Below, piece after piece: positions 32,076-46,790 of a DNA stretch of 64,000 nt. The stretch is from Gongronella butleri (taxonomy: Eukaryota > Mucoromycota > Mucoromycetes > Mucorales > Cunninghamellaceae). The notes below the pieces were generated by a model that had not been told where the DNA came from, did no database searches, and was given only the letters and a program-made list of their open reading frames with translations. The position numbers and the translations under genes are program-made. Within the stretch, counting starts at the first letter, position 1; every line of letters begins with the position of its first letter. The stretch covers positions 682,001-746,000 of the forward strand of contig JAIWZP010000002.1 in the NCBI GenBank assembly GCA_025201375.1. The letters run 5' to 3'.

Positions 32076-33014
32076 ATGTCCAAGAAGCAGCACGACTATT
32101 ATTACTCATACACCAGCCCTCCTACGTCCTCGTCTCAGGAAGGGTCGACGACGCCATCTGCCCCGTCGATTGAGCAAGTGGGCGGTCCGTCGTCGTCGTC
32201 TGCTCTGCCAAGCTATCAGGACGCTATTGTAAGCGACCCGTCGTCGCCGCCAATGCCGATCCACGTGTCTGAGCTGGATGGATTTGTCCGTGACACGTCC
32301 ATTCCGCCATTCAATCCATACCACAGTCCTCCGTCAGCGCAGGCGCCGCTGCCAGAGGGCGCCATCTACAATACAGGCGATTATGATGGCCAGCAGCACC
32401 ATTGCGATCAAGAACAGCCATTGCTGGGTGGCGGCGCCGTCCAGGCACAGGCGGGCGATCGCTTCTTTGGGCGCCCACCCCCACCAGGGTACAGCATTTA
32501 CACGGCTAAATATGAGACGAAGAAAAAGGGGATCTTGTCGCGCGACGTGCATCTCAATCAGGATGGCGAGGCGCTCGCCCAATTCTTGCAGCAACACAAC
32601 ACGCCGCCGCGCATGAAGATCAAATTCCACGGCTACCACGAGGAAACGTACTATCGATCGCGAAACGTGCGTGACGAGGACGGCAATTGGCGCGAGGAAC
32701 GCGAGCCCGTCACAAAGACAATCGATGACTTTGTGTTTTACACAGACTGCTCCAACGACATTTCACCTGAGTGCCGCGGCATCTATGTCATGCCCGATCC
32801 CAAGACGGGCGAGATCAAAGCCGTCCGCGATCTTTGCGACGAGTATGTGCGCTCGCCAAGCCAGCTCAAGGAATTGCGCCTTAACAAAGTCATTGAATGG
32901 GATTATACCCAATTGACAAGAGGTAAAAAAAAAAAATGAAAAAAAAGAAACGAAATATGGAATCAAAACGACGCGATTTTGCGATTTACACGCTTTTCGT
33001 TCTTTTTTTCTTAC

Positions 33015-33058
<44 letters not shown>

Positions 33059-33390
33059 CATTCACGACGGCCATTCGGCAGCACGGGTACCACCACAGCG
33101 TATCCATCTCGTTTGAGATGGAGAATTACCGCGTGTACGTGAAATCCAACTCGACCATGTCGCGTCTTGCCGATCACAAGGCGATCCGATTCCTCTTTTT
33201 TATTACGTGCCTGTGGGTGCTTGCATGGCCGCTCCTGGTGATTTTCCGACAGCAATTCGGCCATCGCACGCTCAAGAGCGAATGGAAGATGACTGTGACC
33301 GAGCAGCAATGGTTTGAACGTCATCTACGCGAGGTCTTGGCCCAAATCAACCCGACAGCGCGTTTTGGCAATGCCCCGTTCCTGTTGTGA
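32076..33390 (+). CDS. membrane protein A of a tandem paralog pair, function unknown
   Basis: Two exons, 32076-32922 and 33059-33390, giving 392 residues. The first 150 residues are disordered and rich in Ser, Pro, Gln and Tyr, with an LPSY motif (LPSYQDAI) of the kind bound by WW domains of Nedd4/Rsp5 ligases. A soluble region follows (GYSIYTAKYETKKKGILSRD, later FYTDCSNDISPEC). Near residues 325-345 is one hydrophobic span (IRFLFFITCLWVLAWPLLVIF). A short tail follows (WKMTVTEQQWFERH). I do not recognise a named family. The last intron carries over 40 consecutive T residues before its AG. It shares gene order and most of its length with the next gene, a clear duplicate. Confidence 0.82.
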
Positions 33391-33742
33391 TCCCGTCCTT
33401 CTTCCTTCATCACCCGGTCCCATACCCTCTCTGTTCTTTTTCTCCCTTTTCCCAATCAATTGCGTCCGTCTTTTTTTGTCTTTTTGTCTTTTTAGCTTTG
33501 CGATGCACCCCTTTCAATGGCATGTACCTTTTTACAGTATTAAAAAAATTCACTCGTTCCACCCCCCTAAAAATGCAAGCACGCGCTTTTGTCGGAAGCT
33601 GGGCGCTCAGCGGTCTTGGCATTTGAAAAGGGCCAAGCCCTTGCCTTGAAAAAGGCAAAAACTGTAATTTCGCCGCCTCTTTTTATTTCTTTCTCTTTTT
33701 TTTTTTGTTCCTTTACCCCCCTTTTTTATCGTTTCGGCCACT

Positions 33743-35143
33743 ATGTCCAAGAACAAAAAGCAGGACGACCGCAGCGACGACGTGTATTCATATATCAGTC
33801 CCAATTTTACGTCGCCTAGCGGCCCGTCCACTCGCCTGGCACTGCAGCCGACAGCGCCTGCTCTGGACAATTCTATGGACAATACCCCTGATCTTATGCT
33901 GCTTCCTTCTTACGAGGACGCGATTGCCGAGCCATGTGCATTGGCCCCCGACGTTGCGCTTCCATCAGCCGCGCTCGATGGCTTTGTTCGCGACGAATCG
34001 TTGCCGCTGCCCAATCCCTCGCAACATCCGTTTATGGCGTCGCGCGCACGCGCCCAGCAACAGCAGCAGCAGCGAGAACAATCATCCTCTTATGACAATG
34101 AGCTGCACGGCGCCATTGCACTGCCAATGACAGCCAACGACGAGTATTTGGCCAATGACGACGATCAAAACGACCAGGCGCCTCTGCTTACCGAGCCACA
34201 GCCGGCAGATCCATTCCACGGCCGACCTTTTCCTCCATCGTACTGCATTTACAGCGCAAGCTATGAGGTCAAGCGCGAAGGCGTCCATTCACGCGACACC
34301 CATCTCAACACGGATCCCGAGGCCCTCGTCCAATTCTTCCAACAGCACAATACCCAGCCTCGATTGCAAGTCAAATTCTATGGTAAGACATCAGGCACGA
34401 ATTTACCAACAAAATCGCTCAATTTTCTCGTATTTTTCAAGGTTACCACGAAGAACACAAGTACTATGAGAACCACAAGCGCCAGAAAAAAAAGTGGGGC
34501 ACGGACCACATTGTCGACTTTGATTTTACAATTGACGCCAGCGATGGTGTCGCGCCATCATGCCAGGGAATCTATGTTTCCAATGACCCAAAATCCAACA
34601 TTCGCCAAAGCTTGCATGAACTCTGCGAGGATTATGCCCGCGCAGATAGCATGCTCAAGGAGCTGCGGCTCTCGAAACAAATTGAGTGGAATTACGCCGA
34701 GCTGACTCGAGGTACGTTGCACAAAATGGAAAAAAAGAACGGTGTTTGAACTTTTTTTTTTTTTTTTTTTTCACTTCCCAGCTTTGACAGCCGCCATTCG
34801 ACAGCGAGGTTATCAGCACAGCCTGCGCATCTCATTTGAGATGGAGAATTACAGCATCACCGTCAAGCCTGATGCGACCTTTTCCAAAGCGATCGACAAC
34901 AAGTTTGTGCACTTTTTTTTGCTCATCAGCTGCCTGTACTGCTTGATCTGGCCTTTCATCGTGTACGACCGCAAAAAGTTTGGCACGCGTGGCATCAAAA
35001 GTCAATGGACAATGGCCGTGTCCGAGCAGGCTTGGTATGAGGCACACATTGAAGAGGTGCTTGCCAAGGTTGACCCCGCACCAAGGACACCATTAAAGGC
35101 TCTTACCAAGCTCGTCAATTCCCTCTTCTCTGGAAATCACTAG
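33743..35143 (+). CDS. membrane protein B of a tandem paralog pair, function unknown
   Basis: Three exons: 33743-34382, 34442-34711 and 34782-35143. They give 423 residues. It parallels the upstream gene throughout: an LPSYEDAI motif, LDGFVRDESLP, a GRPFPPSYCIYSASYEVKREG core, ELRLSKQIEWNYAELTR, SFEMENY, and one hydrophobic span at about 345-365 (FVHFFLLISCLYCLIWPFIVY). It has one extra intron (34383-34441), placed inside the Gly codon before YHEE; copy A is unbroken there. The two genes are 350 bp apart in the same direction. The function is unknown. The WW-binding motif and single membrane span would fit an adaptor for ubiquitin-dependent sorting, which is inference only. Confidence 0.82.
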
Positions 35144-35512
35144 CCACATCATCTTTTTTTCTTCTATGCGTCTTGTATTATATCCAAGTAAAAATAAAAA
35201 AAAAAGAAATTTTATTATTTTGACGCGCCGGGCCAGAGCGAGATTGACTATGATAGCAAGTTTATCAGCATGCAATTGGATGTCCCGTGCTTACTCATTT
35301 TTTTTTTTTTTGTTCCTGAACTACTTGCACGGGAATTCGGGCAACATGTCATGATTTTCTCGTTTTCAAGCAAAATTGTAGGGTAAAATAGTTTAATCTT
35401 TTAAAAAGTACATGCAGCAAAAGGGAAAAAAGGAGTCGAATTTACAGGTCTAGGATGATGGGAGAGGGAGAGGGAGGAAGAGGGGGAAATCATGAAAAGT
35501 GACAAAAAAAAT

Positions 35513-37459
<1,947 letters not shown>

Positions 37460-37516
37460 TCAAGAATAAAGAAAAAGAAAAAAAAAATAGGTTCAAAACG
37501 ATAAAAGCGTGCCTTT

Positions 37517-37523
37517 TTTTATA
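37517..37523 (-). promoter_or_regulatory. TATA box of MET3
   Basis: TATAAAA on the minus strand, about 90 bp before the MET3 start codon at 37429. Called from position and consensus only. Confidence 0.45.
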
Positions 37524-37990
37524 GCGCAGCAAATGGTCAGACGTGCTGTGAGAGGCCGGGAATGAGAAACTCCAGCAACCGATGGCGCAATTGCTGCGAG
37601 CGGCCAATCAGTGGGCCCGTCATGCGCGCTGGCCGAACACGACTCCGCATTTGGCTTTCTGATAAAGCCCACTCCTCAAATCAAAAGCATGCCTTCGTGA
37701 ATGACGCCACCACACCCAACACCACGCACTAAAAGATTATCGCTCTTTATGGGAAGCAAACAAAAAACACCTGTCATCAACGCCAATGACGCATTAATAA
37801 GCCCTTGACCTCAAATGTATGCCGAAACCATGGCAATCCAAAGAGACAAAAAAAAAAAAAAAAGGAACAAGCGCCGGTTGCCGGAAAAAAAGGCGCCGGC
37901 ACAAAGTGCTTTTTTTTTTCGCATTGACGCATCTTCTTTTTTTTTCCACTCCTTTTTTTTTTTTTTGACGGGGAACCACGGGGGTAGACT

Positions 37991-38527
37991 ATGCTTCTTA
38001 TATTAGGTTGTGGTTGGACAGGCGATTTTCTGGTGGAGCTGCTTGGCGACACGGTGCCCTTTGCTTGCACAACACGTGACGGCCGACCAGTTGGCAACAA
38101 GGCGACAATTGCTTGGACCCTGAGCCACCCCGTCGACGTTTCCAGCCTCCCACTTGCCACGACGGTCGTCATCACGTTTCCTGTCAAGGAGCCGGCGCTT
38201 TTGACCGAGCTCGTGCGCTCATACGAGGCACACCACGGCACCACGTCCACACACTGGGTCCAATTGTCTTCCACGCGCCCGTTTGCCGGCCCCGGCCCGC
38301 ACCGCCGCAACGCCGCCCTCGACACGTCCAAAGACACTGGCCGAATGCCCGCCGAGCAGGTGCTTTTGGATCAACACAATGGCTCTGTGCTACATTTGGC
38401 CGGCCTATGGGGTGGTCAACGGTAAAGCGCATAGATGACGTGGCCATTGACCATGATAAAGCTTTGATGGCGTGATCGACAGCCTTTTTTTTTTTTTTTT
38501 TTACACAAATCGACTGATAGGAACGTT

Positions 38528-38568
<41 letters not shown>

Positions 38569-38957
38569 TATGTGTTTGTTTTAGGCAACCGAGAAATTGG
38601 GTGAATCGATTCAAGTCGACGGACGCGCTCCTCGGCAAAGTGCAAGTGCGTCAATTGCATTTGATCCACGGCAAGGACGTGGCACGCGCGATTCTTGCCG
38701 TGCACCAGCAACAGCCCTTCCAGCCCGGCCAGCGCTGGATTGTGTCCGATGGCGGCTGCTATGATTGGCTCCGGATATTCCAGGCGTGGGGCACGGATGA
38801 ACAAAAAAAAGAAATACAGGACCTGTTGGACAAGGAACAGCCTGGCGCTTCCATTGACGCGCTTGTCGCAGCCGGTGGCGTCATCCCAAGACTCGACGCA
38901 TCTGAATTCTGGCAAGCACATCATCTGGAACCCACGGAATTCCTGTCCATTGAGTAA
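37991..38957 (+). CDS. atypical short-chain dehydrogenase / NAD(P)-binding epimerase-like protein
   Basis: Two exons, 37991-38421 and 38585-38957, giving 267 residues. The N-terminus has a Rossmann dinucleotide loop, MLLILGCGWTGDFL (GxGxxG). QLSSTRPFAG and LAGLWGGQR follow, as in the YeeZ-like atypical SDR proteins. The later VRQLHLIHGKDVARAILAV is a substrate-domain segment shared with NAD-dependent epimerases. The classical SDR catalytic Tyr-x-x-x-Lys is not evident, so enzymatic activity is uncertain. The intron holds two long T runs, about 16 and 38. It starts 560 bp from the divergent MET3 start. Confidence 0.75.
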
Positions 38958-39792
38958 AAAACATAACAAAAATGCATGTCAAGCCTCAAGCGATGATGTG
39001 ACGCAGCAACGCAAGTGAAATTTGAGTTCATGGCGTGGTGGGGGAGGATGGTGAGGTATTGTATTTTGTTCAGGCAACATTAATTGCGCTTGAAAAGGGC
39101 ACAGACGCCATTTTACATACAGACCAAGCCGTGTCATGCCGATCGTGAGAGCTTCCGTGCATGCTACGTGCGTTTATGATGTATGACAAAAATATCATAC
39201 GTACCCACCATGCTTCCTTCAGAGTTCAGACACCTACAGCGTGTCAATACACCGCGCGCCTGCGATAAATGTCAAAAATCGGCCAAATCTGCAAGTTTCC
39301 CTGGCGAAATTCGTAATTTCAACAAAAAGGGTTGTTCAATTATGATATTTTATGTTAGAGTATGATATCAACGGCGTAGAAACAACTCCCGCCTCCCTGT
39401 GATGTTTAAATTGCATGTAAAATTGCTGTGTTTTGAGTGCTGGGTAGCGAATTGGCTCGAATTTTGCAGCTTGCTCTACTTTAGCTCTAATGGAATTACC
39501 ACAAAACCTGCCGGAATCGCCATTTTTCCAGCGTTGCCGATGTAATATTTAATTTAGAATCAAATAAAGTCCTCACACGGTGTCCGTTAATTTGATAAAA
39601 CTTCGAGAAAATCGCAACCATTTTTTGCGTTGCTTTTATTATAGTACTAAGAGAGCAGGACACGAAAGTAACACCACTCGATTCTAAATCAGAACTTACA
39701 TCCAGGGGCGGCGGCAGGGGGCAGAAGAGAGGCAAAGAAGAGCGGGAAACATCATTGAATGACGGAGCGAGGGCCCATTTTGCTCAACCCAA
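38958..39792. other. spacer without a recognised gene
   Basis: AT-rich; only short frames. Nothing of known type is seen. Confidence 0.45.
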
Positions 39793-40932
39793 TCAAGTTT
39801 GCCCGTTTGCCATTTCCTTGAGCTTGATCGGTTCTATTTTGATCTTGCGCGCGATCGGGCGAAAGGTGATGCTCGAGCGATTGTCTGTGCGGACGTCGTG
39901 GGAGTCTCTCAGTGAGGCAATGCTGCCAATCACGCGCTCGACGTGGTGCTAGAGAGTAGAAACGTGTCGCCATACACAATAGATGAACCAGCAGCCGGCG
40001 CCATAACCCCATTGTGTTGTTATTTTTATTCAATTCATTGGTTGTTGCTCTTACCTTTATGGCCCAGAAAAAATCAAGCATGTTAACCATCTCGTTTGCG
40101 TCACGGCGGGTGCAGATCGTGCTCCCCAGCAGGTGTTCCATGAGCATAACTCGGCCATTTGATGTCGGGCGCAGCTCCCAAAGGCGGATGTTGTTCAAAC
40201 TTTTTGCGTTTCCCGCTGCGCAAAAAAAAAAAAAAAAAAAAAAAAAGCAACCTGAGTTAACAAAGCGTTGCACGGTCGTAGAATCATACTGATCGCGCTT
40301 GCATGCAAAAACAAATCGCTGGTCGTCGTCAGGTGTATTGGATCGGCATTGGGGTGCTTGCGCAAGATGCGTTTGATCATTGCGTGCGCGCCGCAAGCGC
40401 CTTTGATGTGATCAAAGGTGGAGGGCGATGCGTCATGTGTGCCCAAGGCGCCGGAAACCTCGAGTACCAGGACTTCCAGGCCCGATTCCTCAACTTGCAG
40501 CACGCCATCGGCAAGGTACATTGGTTTGCCACCGACTTTAAGCTTGGTTTCGCCGACGCGAAAGCGGCAAATTGGACCTTCTACGGCCTTTGCAGTGGCA
40601 TGCAGCATGGGCCAGAGGATGCTGCTGGTGTAAGAATGGTCGTGCCGTCAGCAGGCACATCAGATTAAAGCTAACAAACAAAAAAAAAAGTGATTATGGA
40701 CAAAAAAAAGAATCTGGAGTAATCACAGCATGTGTACCTTATGCAGGATGCCTTCAATAATTCTTTTAACACCATCAGGGGTGCATAAGACCGATTCCAC
40801 GTATCTCAGGCCTTGTTTGAATTTTGTGCACGTTTCATTGTTGTTTTCCATCTGCAAAAATCGGGCAAAATCCCAAATTCTGTTATCCCTCAGCACATGG
40901 CTGTTTCTTTGGTAATCCACCAACAGCTCCAA
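39793..40932 (-). pseudogene. frameshifted gene of an uncharacterised Mucoromycota-type family
   Basis: Pieces on the minus strand read like one protein. 40932-40735 carries DNRIWDFARFLQ. 40640-40340 carries ILWPMLHATAKAVEGP, then LEVLVLEVSGALGTHD and STFDHIKGACGAHAM. 40350-40255 carries FVFACKRDQYDSTTVQRFV. After a spliced T-run intron, 40216-40052 carries SLNNIRLWELRPTSNG and FFWAIK. The last exon, 39948-39793, ends at a stop. The second and third pieces are in different frames, with no GT donor between them, so a real single-base indel is likely. A second frame break lies near 40640-40660. From memory this resembles a large Mucorales family of unknown function with a conserved TFDHIKG-like segment. 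A missed exon could still rescue the 5' part. Confidence 0.5.
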
Positions 40933-43187
40933 CTGTTAAGTATCTCACGAAACTTTTTGTTAATCGCACACTTTTTTTTTTTTTTGGAATTGATCGCCTG
41001 AATCATCCTCATCCTGCTGACCCTTGGACCCTCGGCCGGCCTGGCCCCAATCTTTGATTCATTCATCGAATTTGAATAAAAAATATACTACTATAATTGG
41101 GCAGATGAAAAGATTGAAGCCAAAATGGATGGAATCATGGTACTTATGCTGGATGTTGACGCCATCCTGGTGCATCCATTTTCTCAAGACTGTGTTATTC
41201 AAGATCTACGACTACAGTAAATGGCCTTTATCGCCGAAACGTTTGGCAACAAACCCACAGAAAAGACTTGCCCGGCGCTTCAAATTATAAATCAATCCAC
41301 AAATATCGCGCATCATCTTGGCAAGCGCTTTTCTTTTCTTGTTTTTCTTTCAATTGCTAGCCGCTACTGCAGAAGAGATGGTCGATTTTAGCATAGAGTA
41401 AGGTAAACGGGGCACAATTGCGTGAATTTAGTGAATCCGGACAGATTGCGCGAGTCGTTAATGATGTACATTGGATTTTGTAGTGCCTCGATCACTCATC
41501 GTGGGCTTCTCGCCAGTGGCGCACCACATTCCAGTCACTGAATGGCAGCAATGAAGCCCTAAAACATGCAAAACGAAAAAATGGCATTTTCTTTACATTC
41601 ACGCTCATTGTCAAAATAAATTAACTGATTTTCGAGCCGAGGTTGTAAAGGAGACCCAGCTTTTATTTGAGGCCCCGCACGCGTCTGTAAGCTTCATAGA
41701 TGACGAGCACGCGTCGAAATTCAGAATTGGCCAAAAATCATGGGCCAACCCCTGGCAAAATGTCAAAAACGAAAAAAGTCTTCGCATCGTTGCGAAATTA
41801 CAGGGATAGACGGTCATGTCGAGCCGTGCATTTTTCATTACGGCGCGACGACGGCTTGTTGCGCTGGCTCGGGAGAAAATCAATAAAATGACACGCAAAC
41901 CTGCAATTTGGAATGGCTGCTGCACGTTGGAGACGCATCGTGGTGATCTGAAATTTGATAATCTCGCGCATTTTTCCCGTGCGCATCCGTGGATATCAAT
42001 GATCACAAAGACATGCGGCTTGTGTCCGAGTAATCACGCGTGAAAGGCAATATGTAACTTTAGACGCGTCGGCATGCCCTGTTTTACATTTTACATTTGA
42101 AGCGAAGTGTGTACGTATCAATCTTCCCGTGATATGCCACGTAGATTCGCTGAGTTTGCGTCGCTAGCATTGATTCTCGCCAAACAAGAGCTATTTGAAA
42201 GCGTGGTTTCCAGCGCACAAAATTGCCATTTTCTCGACATGCTAATAGTCGATTCTCATAAGGTTTCTCGCTCAATGACACGTGTCCATTGGCGTCCGTC
42301 ATTGCTTCAAACCTGAGGCTGATTCGAAGACCTTGATTTTTTTTTTTCAAGAAATTGGGTGTTCGACAGGCCGAATTTTCAAATTGGGCATTTCTCGGGT
42401 TTTACGCATCCTAGAAAGGCAAACCAAGGTTCACATGGCTCGTTTCTTTCTCTTTGACTTGTTGCGTGTTACCCAGCAAGATCAATTAGGTGGTTATCGA
42501 GCACGATCCAATTCAGACTTTTATGAGTTTTTATATTGTAATTGTGTCTAAATTGTTCCAATGGTTGACCCTGTAGGTGGTGGGACACAAGGACCGGATA
42601 ATTCCATGTTTCCTTGACGTTGAGTATGCATGATGCACGTTGCGCCTTTGTTGCATGTAAAATTGCAGCCAAATACACTCTTTTGGCAGCTGACCCAACG
42701 AAACCTTAGCATAATCACCCCAGATAATAAACATTTTCACCGCCTCGTGTCACAGTTTCATTCGAAATATAATACGATGCTTTGATTGCCACGTTTCTTG
42801 CCGAGTAAAAGCCAAAAAATTGATTTAATGGAAATTTTCCCTTTAAAATGACCGCCTGATTATCTTAGAACCTGCTTACTCCTCATGGACGAGCATATTG
42901 GCCAATTGCAAGAATATTTAGAAAGAGCGGATGACCTTGACTAATTAGGTCTTGGCTAAAATTGCGCAAAAACATGAAAAAAGAGGTAGTGCCTCAATAG
43001 TTGGAGTGGTGATTATTGAATGATTTTTATTTTCAGGTTGAATTGGTATGAGCACGCGTGCTAATGAAATGTGACTAGGGGGGATATGAAAAAAGCTGTT
43101 GAAAGTGAGCAAAGGAGGGCGCGGCAACGTGATGTGGGGCGCGCGGTGCAAATTTGACGCGTGTCGGAGTCTGTGGGGCTGTGGGGC
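40933..43187. other. gene desert
   Basis: No gene seen. The 5' exon of the pseudogene above could begin near 41000. Open frames around 41611-42043 overlap on both strands and lack motifs. Confidence 0.45.
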
Positions 43188-44751
43188 CTAATATAAAAGA
43201 CGTGTGCGGATGTTGGCGGAGGTGTTTGTGATTTTGTTGTGCAACTTCAGGATGAGGTCCTCGGTGACGTCTGCAATGTCAGCCATGACGTAGGCAATGG
43301 GTCCTCGTGAGTCGGAATGCTGCTTTTCGACATTGTGATCGGCGAGGATTTCGTTGATTTCCTTGAGGACGCCGGGCTTGTTCTCGTGGACGTGTGTAAG
43401 CCGTACAGTGTTCTTGTCATCTTCGCGGATCGCGCGCAAATCAACTTCGGGAAAATTCACAGCGCCAACGGATGTGCCCTCATTGACAAACTTGACGAGC
43501 GCCGTGCTCACCTCGATGCCGATCATGCACTGGGCCTCTTCGGTGGATCCGCCAATGTGCGGTGTCATGATCAAATTGGGGCACGCGAGCAAATCGGGGT
43601 AATCGGTGAAATGCGGGCCATTGGATGCGGGCTCCTTGGGGTACACATCGATGGCTGCGCCCGCGAGGTGGCCCGACTGCAGGGCGGTGACGAGCGCCGG
43701 GATTTGCACCACGGTGCCGCGTGCATTGTTGAGCAAATACGCGCCTTTCTTCATTTTGGCGAATTCCGCGTCGCCGATCATGTTCTTCGTCTCCTCGAGC
43801 TCCGGCACGTGCAGCGACACAAAGTCTGCAACTTGGAGCAGCTCTTCGAGCGTCTCGGTCTGCTTGGCTTGGCCCAATGGCATGATTTGAAGCACATCGT
43901 AAAAGTACACGGTCATGCCCATGGCCTCGGCCAGTACAGACAGCTGCGCACCAATGTGACCATAGCCCACAATGCCCAGAATCTTGCCACGGATTTCAAA
44001 GCAATTCTTGGACACCTTGTTCCAAATGCCCTGGTGCATTTCCGTGTTGCGATCGCCAAGCTAAACAAGAAATGGGCGTCAGAATCGCTTTTTTTTTTTT
44101 TTTTTTTTTTTGCGTTACCTGACGCGCCAAGCTGATGATTTCGCCAATGACCAACTCGGCCACGGAGCGTGAGTTGCTAAACGGGCTGTTGAAGACGCTG
44201 ATGCCCTTTGTGGCGGCGTGATGCAGGTCGACCTGGTTGGTGCCAATGCAAAAGCAGCCAATGGCCATCAATTGCTTGGCCTCGTCAATCACCTGCTTCG
44301 TCAACTTGGTCTTGGAGCGGATGCCAATCACATGCACGTCGCGGATCTTGTCAATGAGCTCTTGTCCAACAAGCGCCTTGCTGTACGTCTCGACCTAAGG
44401 GAAAAAATGGGAAAAAAAAAGGTTACGCGTCTCATCCAACAATGTCGCGCCGCCCACCATCTCTCATCTAGACGCGTCGCCCAGCGTGTCTCGAGATGGC
44501 GCCAGCTGTGAATCCGCATCGATCTCGCTCGATCTTGCTTGATCGCTCTTTTTGGCACTCCATTGAGCTTTGACAGCATGGTTTTTTACCTGGTAGCCTT
44601 GCTTTTTGAATGCTGCAACGGCCGTCTCATTGACATTTTCAAGCAAAAGCACCTTGATTTCGGCAGTGTTGAAAGGGCGCAGGGTCTTTGGCTTGTTTTG
44701 CGTGATAGAGCTGCTGCGTGGGCGTTCGACTCGGGGTTCGGTATTGACCAT
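43188..44751 (-). CDS. SER3: D-3-phosphoglycerate dehydrogenase
   Basis: First enzyme of serine synthesis (3-phosphoglycerate to 3-phosphohydroxypyruvate, NAD-dependent). Three exons: 44751-44590, 44394-44119 and 44060-43188. They give 436 residues, slightly shorter than yeast Ser3/Ser33. Present are the substrate-domain segment VIGIRSKTKLTKQV, the NAD loop GIVGYGHIGAQ, the Arg/Glu region LLNNARGT, and the catalytic-His block MTPHIGGSTEEAQ. A C-terminal ACT domain (HENKPGVLKEINEILADHNV) is the serine-feedback site in this family. Intron 2 (44118-44061) has the usual sense-strand T run. A TATA element lies 70 bp upstream. The gene stands alone between deserts. Confidence 0.97.
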
Positions 44752-44821
44752 GGTGTATGAAGGATTCTTTTTTAGTATGTAGAGAAGCAAAAGAAGCTTC
44801 AGGAAAAAAAAAGTTGAGGCA

Positions 44822-44828
44822 TTATATA
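44822..44828 (-). promoter_or_regulatory. TATA box of SER3
   Basis: TATATAA on the minus strand, about 70 bp before the ATG at 44751. Called from position and consensus only. Confidence 0.45.
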
Positions 44829-46790
44829 CCAAGATGTCGTTTGCGGACTTTGATCTTTGCCTCGGTCCTCAGGGCAGAATCGAAAACGAGATGATCTTTT
44901 TTTTCCGCATCGATGGGCCCTCATTGGCTGGAAGCATGAACAAGCGGTGTTACCCAACCCTGGCGCGGCAAGACACAAAAAGAGAGCAACCAGACATGCG
45001 GAATGCGTCAAAGGGCCATTTTCCATTGTGTTTTTCTATCACCCCTGGACACACTTGCTGGCAGTCGCTGTGGCGGCGACACATGCGTCCCCCTGCCAGC
45101 CATTGCGGCTTCGTGCCGCACATGCAGAAAAAAACCCCCCCCCCTCTTTCCCCTTGAATTTGAGCTTATCCGGCAAATTGACCAATTTTCGTTTTATTTT
45201 TGGCCCTAAAAGTTGCTTTTTGTACACATCTTGTAGTCACCATGATGAAACTTTTTTTTTTGTTTTTTGTTTTTTTTTTTTTTTACCAGTGCGTTCCCAG
45301 TCCTCGTGAACACAATATGGCGTGCTCAAAAGCGACATTACTTAATCTGTGAGAGGAGATAAGATAGAGGCGCGCCATTGGCTGGGTTCCCGCGCATATT
45401 TTTTACTCATTTGCCTCCCCTTTTTTGAGATGTTAGTCATTGAGCCGCGCCAACCACCTATTTTGTCAGCGATCTTATACCCTTTGACCGAGGCAAAGCT
45501 CCTGTTCACCGCGGATGACTCGCTGGATCATTCTGAAGCGCTTAATAATTGTCTCCCCGCCCTCGCAAAACAAAGAGCGCGTGCCAATTGCCATGGAAAG
45601 ACTCAGCTCCACTTTGATAAAAAGCTTGCCAGGTAGGTTTGTCTGAGGCAGGGGCTGCTGCGCTTGGCAAAAGAATGTTTAACCTTGCTTGGCGCGTGCA
45701 TGGCTTGCTGCTCAAGGGTCCGTGATCACAAATCCACGAGGTAAAATGGCTGCAATTGACTTGCTGACGCATCATGACTGCCACAAAAAGTGCGAAGCAC
45801 ACCCAACAACGCGCGTTTTTTGCTCAAGTTTTCTTGCAAAATCTCCACGTTAGGGAACTGATGATCAATAGCCGCCACCATGATTGGCCATATGGGCCCA
45901 AACAAGTTTATTTCAATGAATCAACAGGTGCAATTGCAGTGAATTGTCTCCAAAACGAGATTTTTTATATTGATGTTGTGCGTTTCCGAGATCGACATGG
46001 TCATTGACCTCCAATTGAATGAGGGCAGCGCACGCTGCCGCGTCAAAATTCGCGTGCTGAGCAAGAAAAAAATAGTGAGAGTCTACATGATTCAAGTTGA
46101 GAAATTTGCTTTATGCATTTTTTTATGAATTGGGGATTGTTTTTGAGTAATTCATGGCCAACAAATCCATGAAATCTTTGTTTGGACTTGATAAGCATTA
46201 TAATTTCACAATTGACCCCATTCTTGTGGCTCTACAGCAGTGTAATGGCTCTCAACGTCGCTTTTCGAAGGAGATAAGTTGCAAATTTATGAAGTCACCA
46301 AGCTTGTAAGCTCGGATTGCCGCGCCATTCACTCACATGGATCGACACATCGTGTTCGTCGACAAAAGTGAAGTAAAATTCTAGGGATCATTAGCTGTTT
46401 ATGGCGAAAAACACGATCAAATGCAATTGAGGTCATTTTCCTCTCAAAGGACTATTTCTACAAGGATTGGGGGCTTTGTCGGAACATGTACAACCACCAA
46501 AGAGGGACGTCTGGTCATAGTGGAGCAAGATGATTTTTGGAAAAATTAGCAAAAGGAAAAGAGATGTCATTATTTTAGCATTTATTGGAGGTCTGCGTCA
46601 TTGTTGAATAAAAACGGATACTGTAGAAAGAGGGGCTTGATGACTATTTTACATTGTACGGGTAATGGCAACCTACAGTATCTAAGCTACAGTATCAAAT
46701 ACTAATCACGATTTGAGGATCTTGCGCCTTCCAATATTGCAGTTTTTTTTTTGTTGCGTGCTATCATATCATAGTTTCTTGAATCCAAGT
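44829..46790. other. gene desert
   Basis: No supported gene. It includes T runs near 45250-45285 and TACTGTA-type words near 46617-46700. Short frames lack motifs. Confidence 0.45.
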
